The notes below the pieces were generated by a model. That model was not told the origin of the DNA, ran no database searches, and saw only the letters and a program-made list of their open reading frames with translations. Shown here piece after piece: positions 51,711 to 60,822 of a stretch of DNA of 64,000 nucleotides (position 1 is the stretch's first letter; each line of letters opens with the position of its first letter). Where the stretch lies: NCBI RefSeq assembly GCF_000154725.1, contig NZ_DS544873.1, forward strand, positions 3,819,339 to 3,883,338. Reading direction: 5' to 3'. The translations under genes were made by a program, and so were the position numbers. The DNA comes from Kordia algicida OT-1. Lineage in GTDB: Bacteria; Bacteroidota; Bacteroidia; Flavobacteriales; Flavobacteriaceae.

Positions 51711-52315
51711 TGTATCGTCATTTTCTAAAAAGAATCATTGATTTCATCCTAGCCTTCATAGGTTTCATCTTGCTGAGTCCTATATTTATCATTGTGCTTA
51801 TCATTCTGATGATAAACAATCAAGGAAAACCATTTTTCTTCCAAAAAAGACCTGGAAAAAACGAAAAAATATTCAAGGTAATCAAGTTCAAAACCATGAA
51901 CGACAAAAAAGGAGCAAACGGCGAATTGCTTCCTGATGCCGATCGGTTAACCAAAGCAGGAATCTTTGTTAGAAAAACATCGCTAGACGAAATTCCACAA
52001 TTACTAAATGTCTTAAAAGGTGACATGAGTTTAATTGGTCCAAGACCATTATTGCCAGAATACTTACCTTTATACAACGAAACACAAAAAAAGCGACACG
52101 ACGTAAAACCTGGAATCACAGGTTGGGCACAAGTCAACGGACGAAACGCCATCAGTTGGAAAAAGAAATTTGAATACGATGTGTGGTATGTAGAAAATCT
52201 AAGCTTCATACTCGATATAAAAATCATATTCAAAACCATTATAAAAGTAGTGCGATCAGAAGATATTAATACAGAAAATCAAGCAACTACGGTAAAATTT
52301 ACAGGAAATGAATAA
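51710..52315 (+). CDS. initiating phosphoglycosyltransferase (PglC-like)
   Basis: 201 residues, the small monotopic form: one re-entrant hydrophobic stretch (RIIDFILAFIGFILLSPIFI), KVIKFKTMND, the catalytic Asp-Glu pair in KTSLDEIPQLLNVLKGDMSL, and IGPRPLLPEY. It moves a phospho-sugar from UDP to undecaprenyl phosphate. Together with the next three genes it fits UDP-diNAcBac-type substrate. It overlaps the GT4 gene by one base and the acetyltransferase gene by 8. Confidence 0.88.
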   Translation: MYRHFLKRIIDFILAFIGFILLSPIFIIVLIILMINNQGKPFFFQKRPGKNEKIFKVIKFKTMNDKKGANGELLPDADRLTKAGIFVRKTSLDEIPQLLNVLKGDMSLIGPRPLLPEYLPLYNETQKKRHDVKPGITGWAQVNGRNAISWKKKFEYDVWYVENLSFILDIKIIFKTIIKVVRSEDINTENQATTVKFTGNE

Positions 52316-52919
52316 AATTTGTCTATTCGGCGCAAGCGGACATGGAAAAGTGGTCAAAGACGTTGCTACAAGTGCAAATATTGTAGTAGAAGCGTTTATT
52401 GATGACTATCCAAAAAGTGAAAATCTTCACGAAGTTCCTATTGTTATGTCTGAAAAAATGACGAATTACGAAGCAAACAAATTTGTGATTAGCATCGGAA
52501 ACAACAAAATCCGAAAAGTCATCAGCAAAAAAATCAAAAACGACTTTACAACGCTCATTCACAAATCGGCAATCATTTCACCAACGGCAACTATTGCAGA
52601 AGGAACGGTTATTATGAATGGAACCAACATCAATGCCGATGCTACTATTGGAAAACACGTCATTGTCAACACTGCTGCCATTATTGAGCACGATTGCCAA
52701 ATAGAAGACTTTGTGCACATTTCACCCAATGCAACCATTACAGGAAATGTACACATTGGAGAAGGTTCGCACATTGGCGCGGGCGCGATCATTATTCCAA
52801 ACATCACGATCGGAAAATGGGCAACCATTGGCGCAGGTGCTGTTATCATCAACGATGTGCCAGACTATGCAGTCGTGGTCGGAAATCCAGGAAAAATAAA
52901 AAAGTACAACAACGAATAA
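52308..52919 (+). CDS. sugar O/N-acetyltransferase (PglD/NeuD-like)
   Basis: 203 residues. N-terminal PglD domain (ICLFGASGHGKVVKDVA, EAFIDDYP) binds UDP-sugar. The C-terminal left-handed beta-helix has hexapeptide repeats (GTVIMNGTNINADATIGK, GEGSHIGAGAIIIPNITI, VVGNPGKIKKY) and the catalytic His in AAIIEHDCQIED. It acetylates the 4-amino group of UDP-4-amino sugars to UDP-diNAcBac or similar. Confidence 0.88.
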   Translation: MNKICLFGASGHGKVVKDVATSANIVVEAFIDDYPKSENLHEVPIVMSEKMTNYEANKFVISIGNNKIRKVISKKIKNDFTTLIHKSAIISPTATIAEGTVIMNGTNINADATIGKHVIVNTAAIIEHDCQIEDFVHISPNATITGNVHIGEGSHIGAGAIIIPNITIGKWATIGAGAVIINDVPDYAVVVGNPGKIKKYNNE

Positions 52920-52921
52920 CT

Positions 52922-54055
52922 ATGAATTCAAGAATTTGGCTTTCATCTCCGCACATGGGCGGAAACGAATTAAAATACATCCACGAAGCATTTGACACCA
53001 ATTGGATTGCGCCACTTGGACCAAATGTAACAGGATTTGAAAATGATTTAAAACAGTTTCTAAACACGCAAAAAGAAGTTGGAGCGTTGGCGTCGGGAAC
53101 TGCGGCAATTCATTTAGGGTTGATCTTAGCTGGCGTTACAGCAGGCGATGAGGTTATTTGTCAGAGTATGACTTTTTCCGCTTCCGCGAATCCGATTCTG
53201 TATCAAGGAGCAACTCCGGTATTTGTAGACAGCGAACTGGAAACATGGAACATGTGTCCAAATCATCTAGAAACTGCAATAAAAGATAGAATCGCTAATG
53301 GAAAAAAGCCAAAAGCAATCATTCCCGTACACTTATACGGAATGCCAGCCAAAATAGACGAAATTGTAGCAATTGCGAACAAATATGAAATTGCCATCAT
53401 AGAAGATGCCGCAGAATCCTTAGGTTCTACTTACAAAGGACAAAACTGTGGAACATTTGGTGCATATGCTGCATTATCATTCAATGGAAACAAAATCATC
53501 ACAACTTCTGGTGGCGGAGCAATTGTTTGTAACGATGAAGAAGCTAAAAAACAAGCAATTTTCTTAGCTACACAAGCCAGAGACGATGCACCACATTACC
53601 AACATTCGCACGTAGGTTACAATTACCGAATGAGTAATATTGTAGCCGGAATTGGGAGAGGTCAAATGGAAGTCTTAGACAAACACATCGGACTTCGTAG
53701 AGACATGCAAAAATTTTACAAAAATATCTTCAAAGATGTTGCGGGCGTAACCGTATTTGAAGAACCAAACGAAGATTATTTCTCGAACCATTGGTTAAGT
53801 TGTATCACCGTTGATGAAAAAATAGCAGGTTTTTCTCGCGAAGACTTGCGTTTAGCGTTGTGGGAAGACAATATTGAATCGCGACCACTCTGGAAACCAA
53901 TGCATTTGCAGCCAATCTTTGAAAAATACCCGTATTACGGAACAAATATTTGTGAAAACCTATTTAACACAGGACTTTGCTTGCCATCAGGTTCCAACCT
54001 AACCACACAAGAAAAAGAACGTATTACACAAGTTATAGCTGCTTTTCTAGCATAG
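52922..54055 (+). CDS. DegT/DnrJ/EryC1-type PLP aminotransferase (PglE-like)
   Basis: 377 residues from ATG 52922; a longer frame from 52694 lies on top of the acetyltransferase gene and is rejected. MNSRIWLSSPHMGGNELKYI, ALASGTAAIHLGL, CQSMTFSASANPI, VHLYGMPAKID, IIEDAAESLG and the PLP Lys in ALSFNGNKIITTSGGG. It converts UDP-4-keto-6-deoxy-GlcNAc to the 4-amino sugar with glutamate as donor. It is placed between PglD-like and PglF-like genes. Confidence 0.9.
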   Translation: MNSRIWLSSPHMGGNELKYIHEAFDTNWIAPLGPNVTGFENDLKQFLNTQKEVGALASGTAAIHLGLILAGVTAGDEVICQSMTFSASANPILYQGATPVFVDSELETWNMCPNHLETAIKDRIANGKKPKAIIPVHLYGMPAKIDEIVAIANKYEIAIIEDAAESLGSTYKGQNCGTFGAYAALSFNGNKIITTSGGGAIVCNDEEAKKQAIFLATQARDDAPHYQHSHVGYNYRMSNIVAGIGRGQMEVLDKHIGLRRDMQKFYKNIFKDVAGVTVFEEPNEDYFSNHWLSCITVDEKIAGFSREDLRLALWEDNIESRPLWKPMHLQPIFEKYPYYGTNICENLFNTGLCLPSGSNLTTQEKERITQVIAAFLA

Positions 54056-54113
54056 AAACAAATAAATTAAGTAATTTGTATCATTAAATAAAGAATCGGT
54101 TTTTTTTGAGAAG

Positions 54114-56150
54114 ATGAAGGTATTGAATCCAAAAAGCATAAAAGAGGCACTCAAGCAAGTCTTAAAATCAAGCAAAAAGCGCATTGATTTTAAAAACATA
54201 GGATACTTGCCTAGATGGCTTATCTTATGCTTTGACATGTTTATTTGTTGTGTTTCGTTATTGCTTACAAGCGCCATTGTAAACAATATCAACATCAGTG
54301 ATTTAGACGCGCATGCGTCTTCTTCATTCTTAGGACTTACGCCAAGAGATGCACTCATTCTAATTACCAACTTGCTATTCTTTATTTTCTTTAGAACGTA
54401 TGCAGGACTTATTCGGCACTCAACATTTATAGATGCGATTAAATTTTTCTTGGCTTCCTTAGCAACATTAATCACGCTATTAGTTGTCAACTATTCACAT
54501 CTTATCATCAATGATGAACCGTTGTTTTTAACGCCAAAACTGTTCATTTACTTTGTGATGTCGTTCTCGTTTCTATTGCTCTTTAGAGTATTAGTAAAAC
54601 AAGTATTTGAAGCCTATTTTGATTACGCCACCAAGGAAGATCAAGTTACTGTGATGATTTACGGAATAGATTCTAACGCGATTGCAATCTCAAACGCACT
54701 CAAAGTAGAACGTCCAATGCGTTATAAACTAATTGGTTTCATCGACAAAAAAGGAAAAAATCAAAGTAAAGAAATTTTAGGATTACCAATCATTCATCTT
54801 AAAAGAAAGCTTTCAGTCATCTTACGTGCGTACGGAGCAAATGCCATCATCTTAGCAGACAAATCCATCACGCAAGAAGAACGTATCAAAATTGTAGATG
54901 AATGTTTAGAACACAACATCAAAGTATTTAGAGCGCCAATTGTCTCCGATATGGAAGACAAAGAAAATGTCAACTTAGCGCAACAAATTCAAAACGTTCA
55001 AATTGAAGACTTACTCGAAAGAGAACCAATAGTATTAAACAACAAATTAATTGCAAAAGAACTGTACAACCGTAGAATTTTAGTCACAGGTGGTGCAGGT
55101 TCTATTGGTAGCGAAATTGCACGACAAGTTGCCAACTACAATCCGGAAAAGCTCATCATTGTTGACCAAGCGGAAACACCTTTGTATCAAATACAAATGG
55201 AAATCAAATCGAACTTTCCAGAGTTAAACTTTGAAGCTGTAATCGCAGATGTGCGCGACAAAGAAAAACTAGAAAACATCTTTGAACTTTACAAACCACA
55301 AGTAGTCTATCACGCGGCAGCCTACAAACACGTTCCGTTGATGGAAGACAATCCGTCGCAAGCTATTTTTGTAAATGTCATGGGGACTAAAAACGTAGCT
55401 GATACGGCATTAAAATATCAAACAGACAAATTCGTTTTAGTCTCTACAGACAAAGCTGTAAACCCAAGTAACGTAATGGGAGCTTCCAAAAGAATTGCAG
55501 AAATCTATGTGCAAACTTTGCAAGAAGCTTTTAAAAATGACAATCGTTATGTAACAAATTACGTAACAACGCGTTTTGGAAACGTATTAGGTTCCAACGG
55601 TTCGGTAGTGCCATTATTTAAGCGTCAAATTGCAGAAGGCGGACCATTAACGATTACGCATCCAGATATCATTCGCTATTTTATGACTATTCCAGAAGCT
55701 TGCCAGTTAGTACTGGAAGCAGGAGCCATGGGGAATGGTGGCGAAATTTACATCTTTGACATGGGAGAAGCTGTAAAAATCATCGATTTGGCGAAGAAAA
55801 TCATCAAACTTGCAGGTTTCGTTCCAAACAAGGACATTGATATCAAAATCATCGGATTGCGTCCAGGTGAAAAATTATACGAAGAATTGTTAAACGACAA
55901 ATCAACCACATTGCCAACGTACAATGAAAAAATCATGATTGCGCGTGCGGAAATGTATGATTATAAAGAGATTAATGACAATGTTGGCGAATTAATCAAT
56001 TCTGCATCACTTTTTGATAAAGTGGAAGTTGTAAAACGAATGAAAGCAATTGTTCCTGAATACAAGAGTATGAATTCTTCCTATGAGAAATTAGACAAAA
56101 AAGGAAAAGATACGAAAGTCAAAAAATTATCAGACAAAAAAGTATCCTAA
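54114..56150 (+). CDS. UDP-GlcNAc 4,6-dehydratase, membrane type (PglF/WbpM-like)
   Basis: 678 residues. Four N-terminal membrane helices (to about 160), a CoA-binding-like Rossmann domain (YGIDSNAIAISNALK, GFIDKKGKNQ), then the SDR domain from about 321: LVTGGAGSIGSEIARQ, AAYKHVPLMEDNP, STDKAVNPSNVMGASKR. The usual YxxxK Tyr is Met, the mark of this dehydratase group. It makes UDP-2-acetamido-2,6-dideoxy-hexos-4-ulose at the inner membrane, the first step to diNAcBac. The C-terminus is Lys-rich (KKGKDTKVKKLSDKKVS), longer than usual. Confidence 0.92.
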   Translation: MKVLNPKSIKEALKQVLKSSKKRIDFKNIGYLPRWLILCFDMFICCVSLLLTSAIVNNINISDLDAHASSSFLGLTPRDALILITNLLFFIFFRTYAGLIRHSTFIDAIKFFLASLATLITLLVVNYSHLIINDEPLFLTPKLFIYFVMSFSFLLLFRVLVKQVFEAYFDYATKEDQVTVMIYGIDSNAIAISNALKVERPMRYKLIGFIDKKGKNQSKEILGLPIIHLKRKLSVILRAYGANAIILADKSITQEERIKIVDECLEHNIKVFRAPIVSDMEDKENVNLAQQIQNVQIEDLLEREPIVLNNKLIAKELYNRRILVTGGAGSIGSEIARQVANYNPEKLIIVDQAETPLYQIQMEIKSNFPELNFEAVIADVRDKEKLENIFELYKPQVVYHAAAYKHVPLMEDNPSQAIFVNVMGTKNVADTALKYQTDKFVLVSTDKAVNPSNVMGASKRIAEIYVQTLQEAFKNDNRYVTNYVTTRFGNVLGSNGSVVPLFKRQIAEGGPLTITHPDIIRYFMTIPEACQLVLEAGAMGNGGEIYIFDMGEAVKIIDLAKKIIKLAGFVPNKDIDIKIIGLRPGEKLYEELLNDKSTTLPTYNEKIMIARAEMYDYKEINDNVGELINSASLFDKVEVVKRMKAIVPEYKSMNSSYEKLDKKGKDTKVKKLSDKKVS

Positions 56151-56242
56151 GGAACAGTTTACCTAATAAAAACATCAAATCACAGAGTTTTAATTTCACA
56201 CAAAAATAAAACTCCAAAGATTGCAACATAAAAGAGAAATAA

Positions 56243-57553
56243 ATGAAAATAACTGTTGTAGGAACAGGATATGTAGGATTAGTCACAGGAACGTGTCTAG
56301 CTGAAACAGGAAATGATGTACTTTGTGTCGATATCGACAAACATAAAGTGGAACGAATGCAGAACGGCGAAGTTCCTATTTATGAACCACATTTAGATAT
56401 ACTTTTTGAAAGAAACATAAACGCAGGTCGTTTAAAATTTACCACTTCGCTTGAAGAAGGACTCAATCACGGACAAATTATATTTTTAGCATTGCCAACA
56501 CCAGAAGATGAAGATGGTTCTGCCGATTTATCATACGTATTAGGCGTTGCTGAAAATATCGGGAAACTCATAACCGATTATAAAGTAATTGTTGATAAAA
56601 GCACGGTTCCTGTGGGAACTGCCGAAAAAGTTACTGCTGTTGTCGCTAAGTATGCAAAGGTAGATTTTGACGTAGTATCTAACCCAGAATTTTTACGTGA
56701 AGGTTTTGCAGTTGATGATTTTATGAAGCCAGAACGAATCGTTATTGGTTCAAGTTCTGAAAGAGCAACCAAACTCATGCAACGTTTATACAATCCATTT
56801 GTACGTTCGGGGAATCCGATTTTAATCATGGATGAAAAATCTGCGGAGCTTACCAAATACGCTTCCAACTCGTTTTTAGCGGCAAAAATTACGTTTATGA
56901 ACGAGATTGCCAACTTCTGTGAAAAAGTAGGTGCAGACGTTGATAAAGTGCGTATCGGAATGGGAACAGATTCACGTATTGGAAAGCGTTTCCTATTTCC
57001 AGGAATTGGTTACGGCGGATCATGTTTTCCAAAAGATGTAAAAGCATTGCACAAATCAGGAAAAGACAACAATTACAATTTTCAGATTTTAGATGCAGTA
57101 ATCAACGTTAATGACAAGCAGAAAACAGCGTTAATCCCAAAAGTACTCAATCACTTAGGAGACGATTTAACGGGAAAAACAATCTCAATTTGGGGATTGG
57201 CTTTTAAACCAGAAACCGATGATATTCGTGAAGCGCCATCGTTATATATCATTGACGAATTACTCGCCAAAGGAGCAAAACTAAAAGCGTTTGATCCAGA
57301 AGCGATGGACAATGTAAAAGCGAAATTAGGTGATAAAATTGAATACGCACAAAGTATGTATGAAGCCATTGAAAATACCGATGCGCTTATTATTTGTACA
57401 GAGTGGAGCATTTTTAGAACACCAAATTTTCAAAAACTAAGAGAACATTTAAAGCAACCGATCATTTTTGACGGAAGAAACCTATACGATGTCGCAGAAA
57501 TGGAAAAAGAAGGATTTACCTATTTTTCTATCGGACGAAAAGAAGTTTTATAA
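56243..57553 (+). CDS. ugd: UDP-glucose 6-dehydrogenase
   Basis: 436 residues. N-terminal NAD site MKITVVGTGYVGLVTGTCLA, VDKSTVPVGTAEK, SNPEFLREGFAVDDF, catalytic Cys in GIGYGGSCFPKD (Cys about 261) and C-terminal WGLAFKPETDDIREAPSL. Oxidises UDP-glucose to UDP-glucuronate in the cytosol. The next gene is a UDP-glucuronate decarboxylase, so most product may go to UDP-xylose, while some may be used as glucuronate. 92 nt after the PglF-like gene. Confidence 0.94.
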   Translation: MKITVVGTGYVGLVTGTCLAETGNDVLCVDIDKHKVERMQNGEVPIYEPHLDILFERNINAGRLKFTTSLEEGLNHGQIIFLALPTPEDEDGSADLSYVLGVAENIGKLITDYKVIVDKSTVPVGTAEKVTAVVAKYAKVDFDVVSNPEFLREGFAVDDFMKPERIVIGSSSERATKLMQRLYNPFVRSGNPILIMDEKSAELTKYASNSFLAAKITFMNEIANFCEKVGADVDKVRIGMGTDSRIGKRFLFPGIGYGGSCFPKDVKALHKSGKDNNYNFQILDAVINVNDKQKTALIPKVLNHLGDDLTGKTISIWGLAFKPETDDIREAPSLYIIDELLAKGAKLKAFDPEAMDNVKAKLGDKIEYAQSMYEAIENTDALIICTEWSIFRTPNFQKLREHLKQPIIFDGRNLYDVAEMEKEGFTYFSIGRKEVL

Positions 57554-57652
57554 TCCAAAATAACCAACTACGCCATTACCAATCTTGATGCAAATCAAGA
57601 TATTTATTGGCGAATTCCATCTGATGGATGAGAAACAATAAAAAATAAACAG

Positions 57653-58639
57653 ATGAAACGAATTCTAATTACGGGAGCTGCAGGATTTATAGGTTCACAC
57701 TTATGCGATCGCTTCATTAACGAAGGATATCACGTTATTGGAATGGACAATCTCATTACGGGAGACATTCGTAACATTGAACATTTATTCCACCTAAAAG
57801 AATTTCAGTTTTACCATCACGATGTGACAAAATTTGTACACGTTCCTGGAAAACTAGACTATATTTTACATTTTGCTTCGCCAGCAAGTCCGATTGATTA
57901 TTTAAAAATTCCGATTCAAACCTTAAAAGTTGGTTCACTCGGAACACATAATTTATTAGGATTGGCAAAAGAGAAAAAAGCACGAATTCTCATTGCGTCT
58001 ACTTCTGAGGTTTATGGTGATCCGTTAGTACATCCACAACACGAAGAATATTACGGAAACGTAAATACCATTGGTCCGCGAGGAGTTTATGATGAAGCCA
58101 AACGTTTTCAAGAATCTATTACGATGGCATATCACCGTTTTCACGGATTGGAAACGCGGATTGTGCGTATTTTTAATACATATGGACCACGAATGCGACT
58201 CAACGACGGACGCGTAATTCCAGCATTTATTGGGCAAGCGTTGCGCGGAGAAGATTTAACCGTTTTTGGTGACGGATTGCAAACGCGTTCCTTCTGTTAC
58301 ATTACCGATCAAGTGGAAGGAATTTTTAGATTATTAATGAGTGATTATGTAGAACCAATCAACATCGGAAATCCGCATGAAATCACCATTAGAGATTTTG
58401 CTGAGGAAATCATTAAATTGACAGGAACGTCTCAAAAAGTAATTTATAAAGAATTACCTGTGGACGATCCGCTACAGCGAAAACCAGACATTCGTAAAGC
58501 TAAAGAAATCCTAAATTGGGAACCAAAAGTAGATCGTAGCGAAGGCATGAAAAAAACCTACGAATACTTTAAATCACTACCAGAAAAAGAACTTTTCAAA
58601 AAAGAACACAAAGATTTTTCAACCTATACAAGAATGTAA
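57653..58639 (+). CDS. UDP-glucuronate decarboxylase (UDP-xylose synthase)
   Basis: 328 residues, extended [18 protein letters not shown] for [23 protein letters not shown], which is the UXS signature, STSEVYGDP, catalytic YDEAKR (Tyr146, Lys150), IFNTYGPRM and [11 protein letters not shown]. It turns UDP-glucuronate into UDP-xylose. It sits after ugd, giving the two-step route in order. The last 20 residues are basic and may be a short tail. Confidence 0.92.
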   Translation: MKRILITGAAGFIGSHLCDRFINEGYHVIGMDNLITGDIRNIEHLFHLKEFQFYHHDVTKFVHVPGKLDYILHFASPASPIDYLKIPIQTLKVGSLGTHNLLGLAKEKKARILIASTSEVYGDPLVHPQHEEYYGNVNTIGPRGVYDEAKRFQESITMAYHRFHGLETRIVRIFNTYGPRMRLNDGRVIPAFIGQALRGEDLTVFGDGLQTRSFCYITDQVEGIFRLLMSDYVEPINIGNPHEITIRDFAEEIIKLTGTSQKVIYKELPVDDPLQRKPDIRKAKEILNWEPKVDRSEGMKKTYEYFKSLPEKELFKKEHKDFSTYTRM

Positions 58640-58642
58640 CGC

Positions 58643-60049
58643 ATGCATACTAGAGGAAGATATTCATGGCTCTTGAGACCATTTTTTGTGGTGTTCGATT
58701 TGTGCGTCATAAATATTCTTGTCTTTTTCTTTTTTAGCTTTAACGATCAAGATTTATACTTTTTTGAGAATAGTTTTTGGAATAACAAACATTTATTATT
58801 CATCATATACACGATCATTTTTTGGCCGTTATCCACCTTCTTTTTAAAATTTTACAACGTATATCGATTTACTTCGGTACCACACATTTTATCCTTACTT
58901 ATCAAGCAATTGTTAGCGTATACACTAATTATGTATGCGTTTATCGGAATTTTTAGAAGTATTGATGTACAGGCATTTGTGACTTTTAAATATTTGATGC
59001 TGAGCTTTGGAATCATCGGATTAGGGAAAATAATTGGGTATTATGGTTTAAAAAAATACCGCGCTGTGTTGGATGGAAACATTCGTCGTGTAATCATCAT
59101 CGGATTCAGTGCTGGCGCGCAAGAACTGGAACGTTTGTTTAAAAATAACAAAGAACTCGGTTACAAACTCTTGGGTATTTTTAGTGATAAAAACGGCGAC
59201 AATATCACGGGAACTATTGAAGAAAGCTTTGACTTTATAGAAGAAGAACAAGGTATTGACGAAATATATTGCGCTATTGATGAGCTTTCGGAAAAGCATG
59301 TGAACGACTATGTAAAGTATGCAAGTATAAACATGATTAACATCAAGTTTATACCAAATACCAAAAAATTAATCACCAAACGTCTCAAAACAGATTACTA
59401 CAACTATTTGCCTGTATTATCTATTCAAGAAGTTGCGTTGAATAATGGTTTAAACCGATTTATAAAACGTGCCTTTGATATCGCTTTTTCACTTGTTGTT
59501 ATCATTTTCTTTCTATCTTGGTTTATTCCGTTAATGGCAATATTGATTAAACTCGAATCAAAAGGACCTGTTTTTTATAAACACATTCGCAACGGAATCA
59601 ATTACAAAGAATTTACCTGTTACAAATTCCGTTCGTTAACACATAATAGCGATGTCGATTACGATCATGTGACTGAGCAAGATTCACGTGTGACGAAAAT
59701 TGGTCGTTTCATCAGAAAAACGAGTATTGACGAATTGCCACAATTTTTCAATGTGCTTATCGGTGACATGTCGGTAGTTGGACCACGACCACACATGATT
59801 CCGTACACAAAACAATACGCCAAAAAGATTGACAAGTACAACTTTGTATTCCGCCATAGCGTAAAACCAGGTATTTCTGGATTGGCACAAGTAAAAGGAT
59901 ATCGTGGCGAAATTAAAAATGACGAAGACATCATTAATAGAATCAAATACGACATATTTTACATTGAAAATTGGTCATTGTTTCTAGACATAAAGATTAT
60001 CTTTGAAACGGTTGTAAACATTGTCAAAGGAGAAAAAAAGGCATACTAA
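58643..60049 (+). CDS. polyprenyl glycosylphosphotransferase (WcaJ-like)
   Basis: 468 residues. Four N-terminal membrane helices, a CoA-binding-like domain (RRVIIIGFSAGAQELERLF), a fifth hydrophobic region at about 273-300 (FIKRAFDIAFSLVVIIFFL), and the C-terminal transferase domain with FTCYKFRSL, KTSIDELPQFFNVLIGDMSV, GPRPHMI and KPGISGLAQVKGYRG. It starts glycan assembly by moving a hexose-1-phosphate to undecaprenyl phosphate. A second, small initiating enzyme is at 51710, so the locus may feed two glycans. The start is 3 nt after the UXS stop. Confidence 0.9.
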   Translation: MHTRGRYSWLLRPFFVVFDLCVINILVFFFFSFNDQDLYFFENSFWNNKHLLFIIYTIIFWPLSTFFLKFYNVYRFTSVPHILSLLIKQLLAYTLIMYAFIGIFRSIDVQAFVTFKYLMLSFGIIGLGKIIGYYGLKKYRAVLDGNIRRVIIIGFSAGAQELERLFKNNKELGYKLLGIFSDKNGDNITGTIEESFDFIEEEQGIDEIYCAIDELSEKHVNDYVKYASINMINIKFIPNTKKLITKRLKTDYYNYLPVLSIQEVALNNGLNRFIKRAFDIAFSLVVIIFFLSWFIPLMAILIKLESKGPVFYKHIRNGINYKEFTCYKFRSLTHNSDVDYDHVTEQDSRVTKIGRFIRKTSIDELPQFFNVLIGDMSVVGPRPHMIPYTKQYAKKIDKYNFVFRHSVKPGISGLAQVKGYRGEIKNDEDIINRIKYDIFYIENWSLFLDIKIIFETVVNIVKGEKKAY

Positions 60050-60051
60050 TC

Positions 60052-60822
60052 ATGCAAAAACCGTTAGTTTCTGTCATTACGCCTACGTACAATTCTGAAG
60101 GATTCATCTCAGAAACCATTAACTCTGTACAAGCACAAAGTTATGCGAATTGGGAACTGATTTTGGTTGATGATGCTTCTTCCGATGAAACTGTTTCCAT
60201 TCTTAAAAAATACGCTTCTGCAGATGATAGAATCAAAGTGCATGTGCTAGAAACCAATTCAGGTGCAGCCATTGCACGAAATACTGCGATTAAAAAAGCT
60301 AACGGAACTTATATGGCGTTTTTAGATGCAGATGATTTATGGAAACCAGAAAAACTTAGCAAGCAAATCGCATTCATGCAAGAAAAAGACATTGTGGTCA
60401 GTTTTTCAAGCTATGAATTGATGGATGAAGAAGGAAGATCATTAGGAAAAATGATAAAAGCTTTGCCAAAAGTAAATTTCTCCAAAATGCTCAAGAGCAA
60501 TTATATTGGAAACCTCACGGGAATGTATAATGCAGACAAACTAGGCAAAGTATATATGCCAAACATTCGCAAACGCCAAGATTGGGCATTATGGCTTACG
60601 TTGATACAAAAAGTAGGTTTTGCCTACAGTTTATCAGCACCTTTGGCAACATATCGCGTACGCGAAGATTCAATTTCGTCCAATAAACTAAATTTATTAA
60701 AATACAATTATACTATTTACAGAAAGGCACTTAACTTTGGAGCTTTCAAATCGAGTTGGTATTTAATTCGATTTCTAATAGAACATTTCTTTATAAAACC
60801 ACAACAAACAACACAACTATGA
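60052..60822 (+). CDS. glycosyltransferase family 2
   Basis: 256 residues, GT-A. PLVSVITPTYNSEGFISETI, LILVDDASSDET, the DxD-type site in MAFLDADDLWKPEKL, and the acceptor-side RKRQDWALWLTLIQKVG. An inverting transferase adding one sugar to a lipid-linked chain in the cytosol. It is 2 nt after the WcaJ-like gene and its stop overlaps the purD start (ATGA). Sugar unknown. Confidence 0.88.
   Translation: MQKPLVSVITPTYNSEGFISETINSVQAQSYANWELILVDDASSDETVSILKKYASADDRIKVHVLETNSGAAIARNTAIKKANGTYMAFLDADDLWKPEKLSKQIAFMQEKDIVVSFSSYELMDEEGRSLGKMIKALPKVNFSKMLKSNYIGNLTGMYNADKLGKVYMPNIRKRQDWALWLTLIQKVGFAYSLSAPLATYRVREDSISSNKLNLLKYNYTIYRKALNFGAFKSSWYLIRFLIEHFFIKPQQTTQL

Noticed and set aside
52694-52921. 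N-terminal extension of the aminotransferase frame
   Set aside because: Lies wholly on the acetyltransferase gene; the residues are His/Arg/Cys-rich noise, and the family start MNSRIWLSSPH is at 52922.
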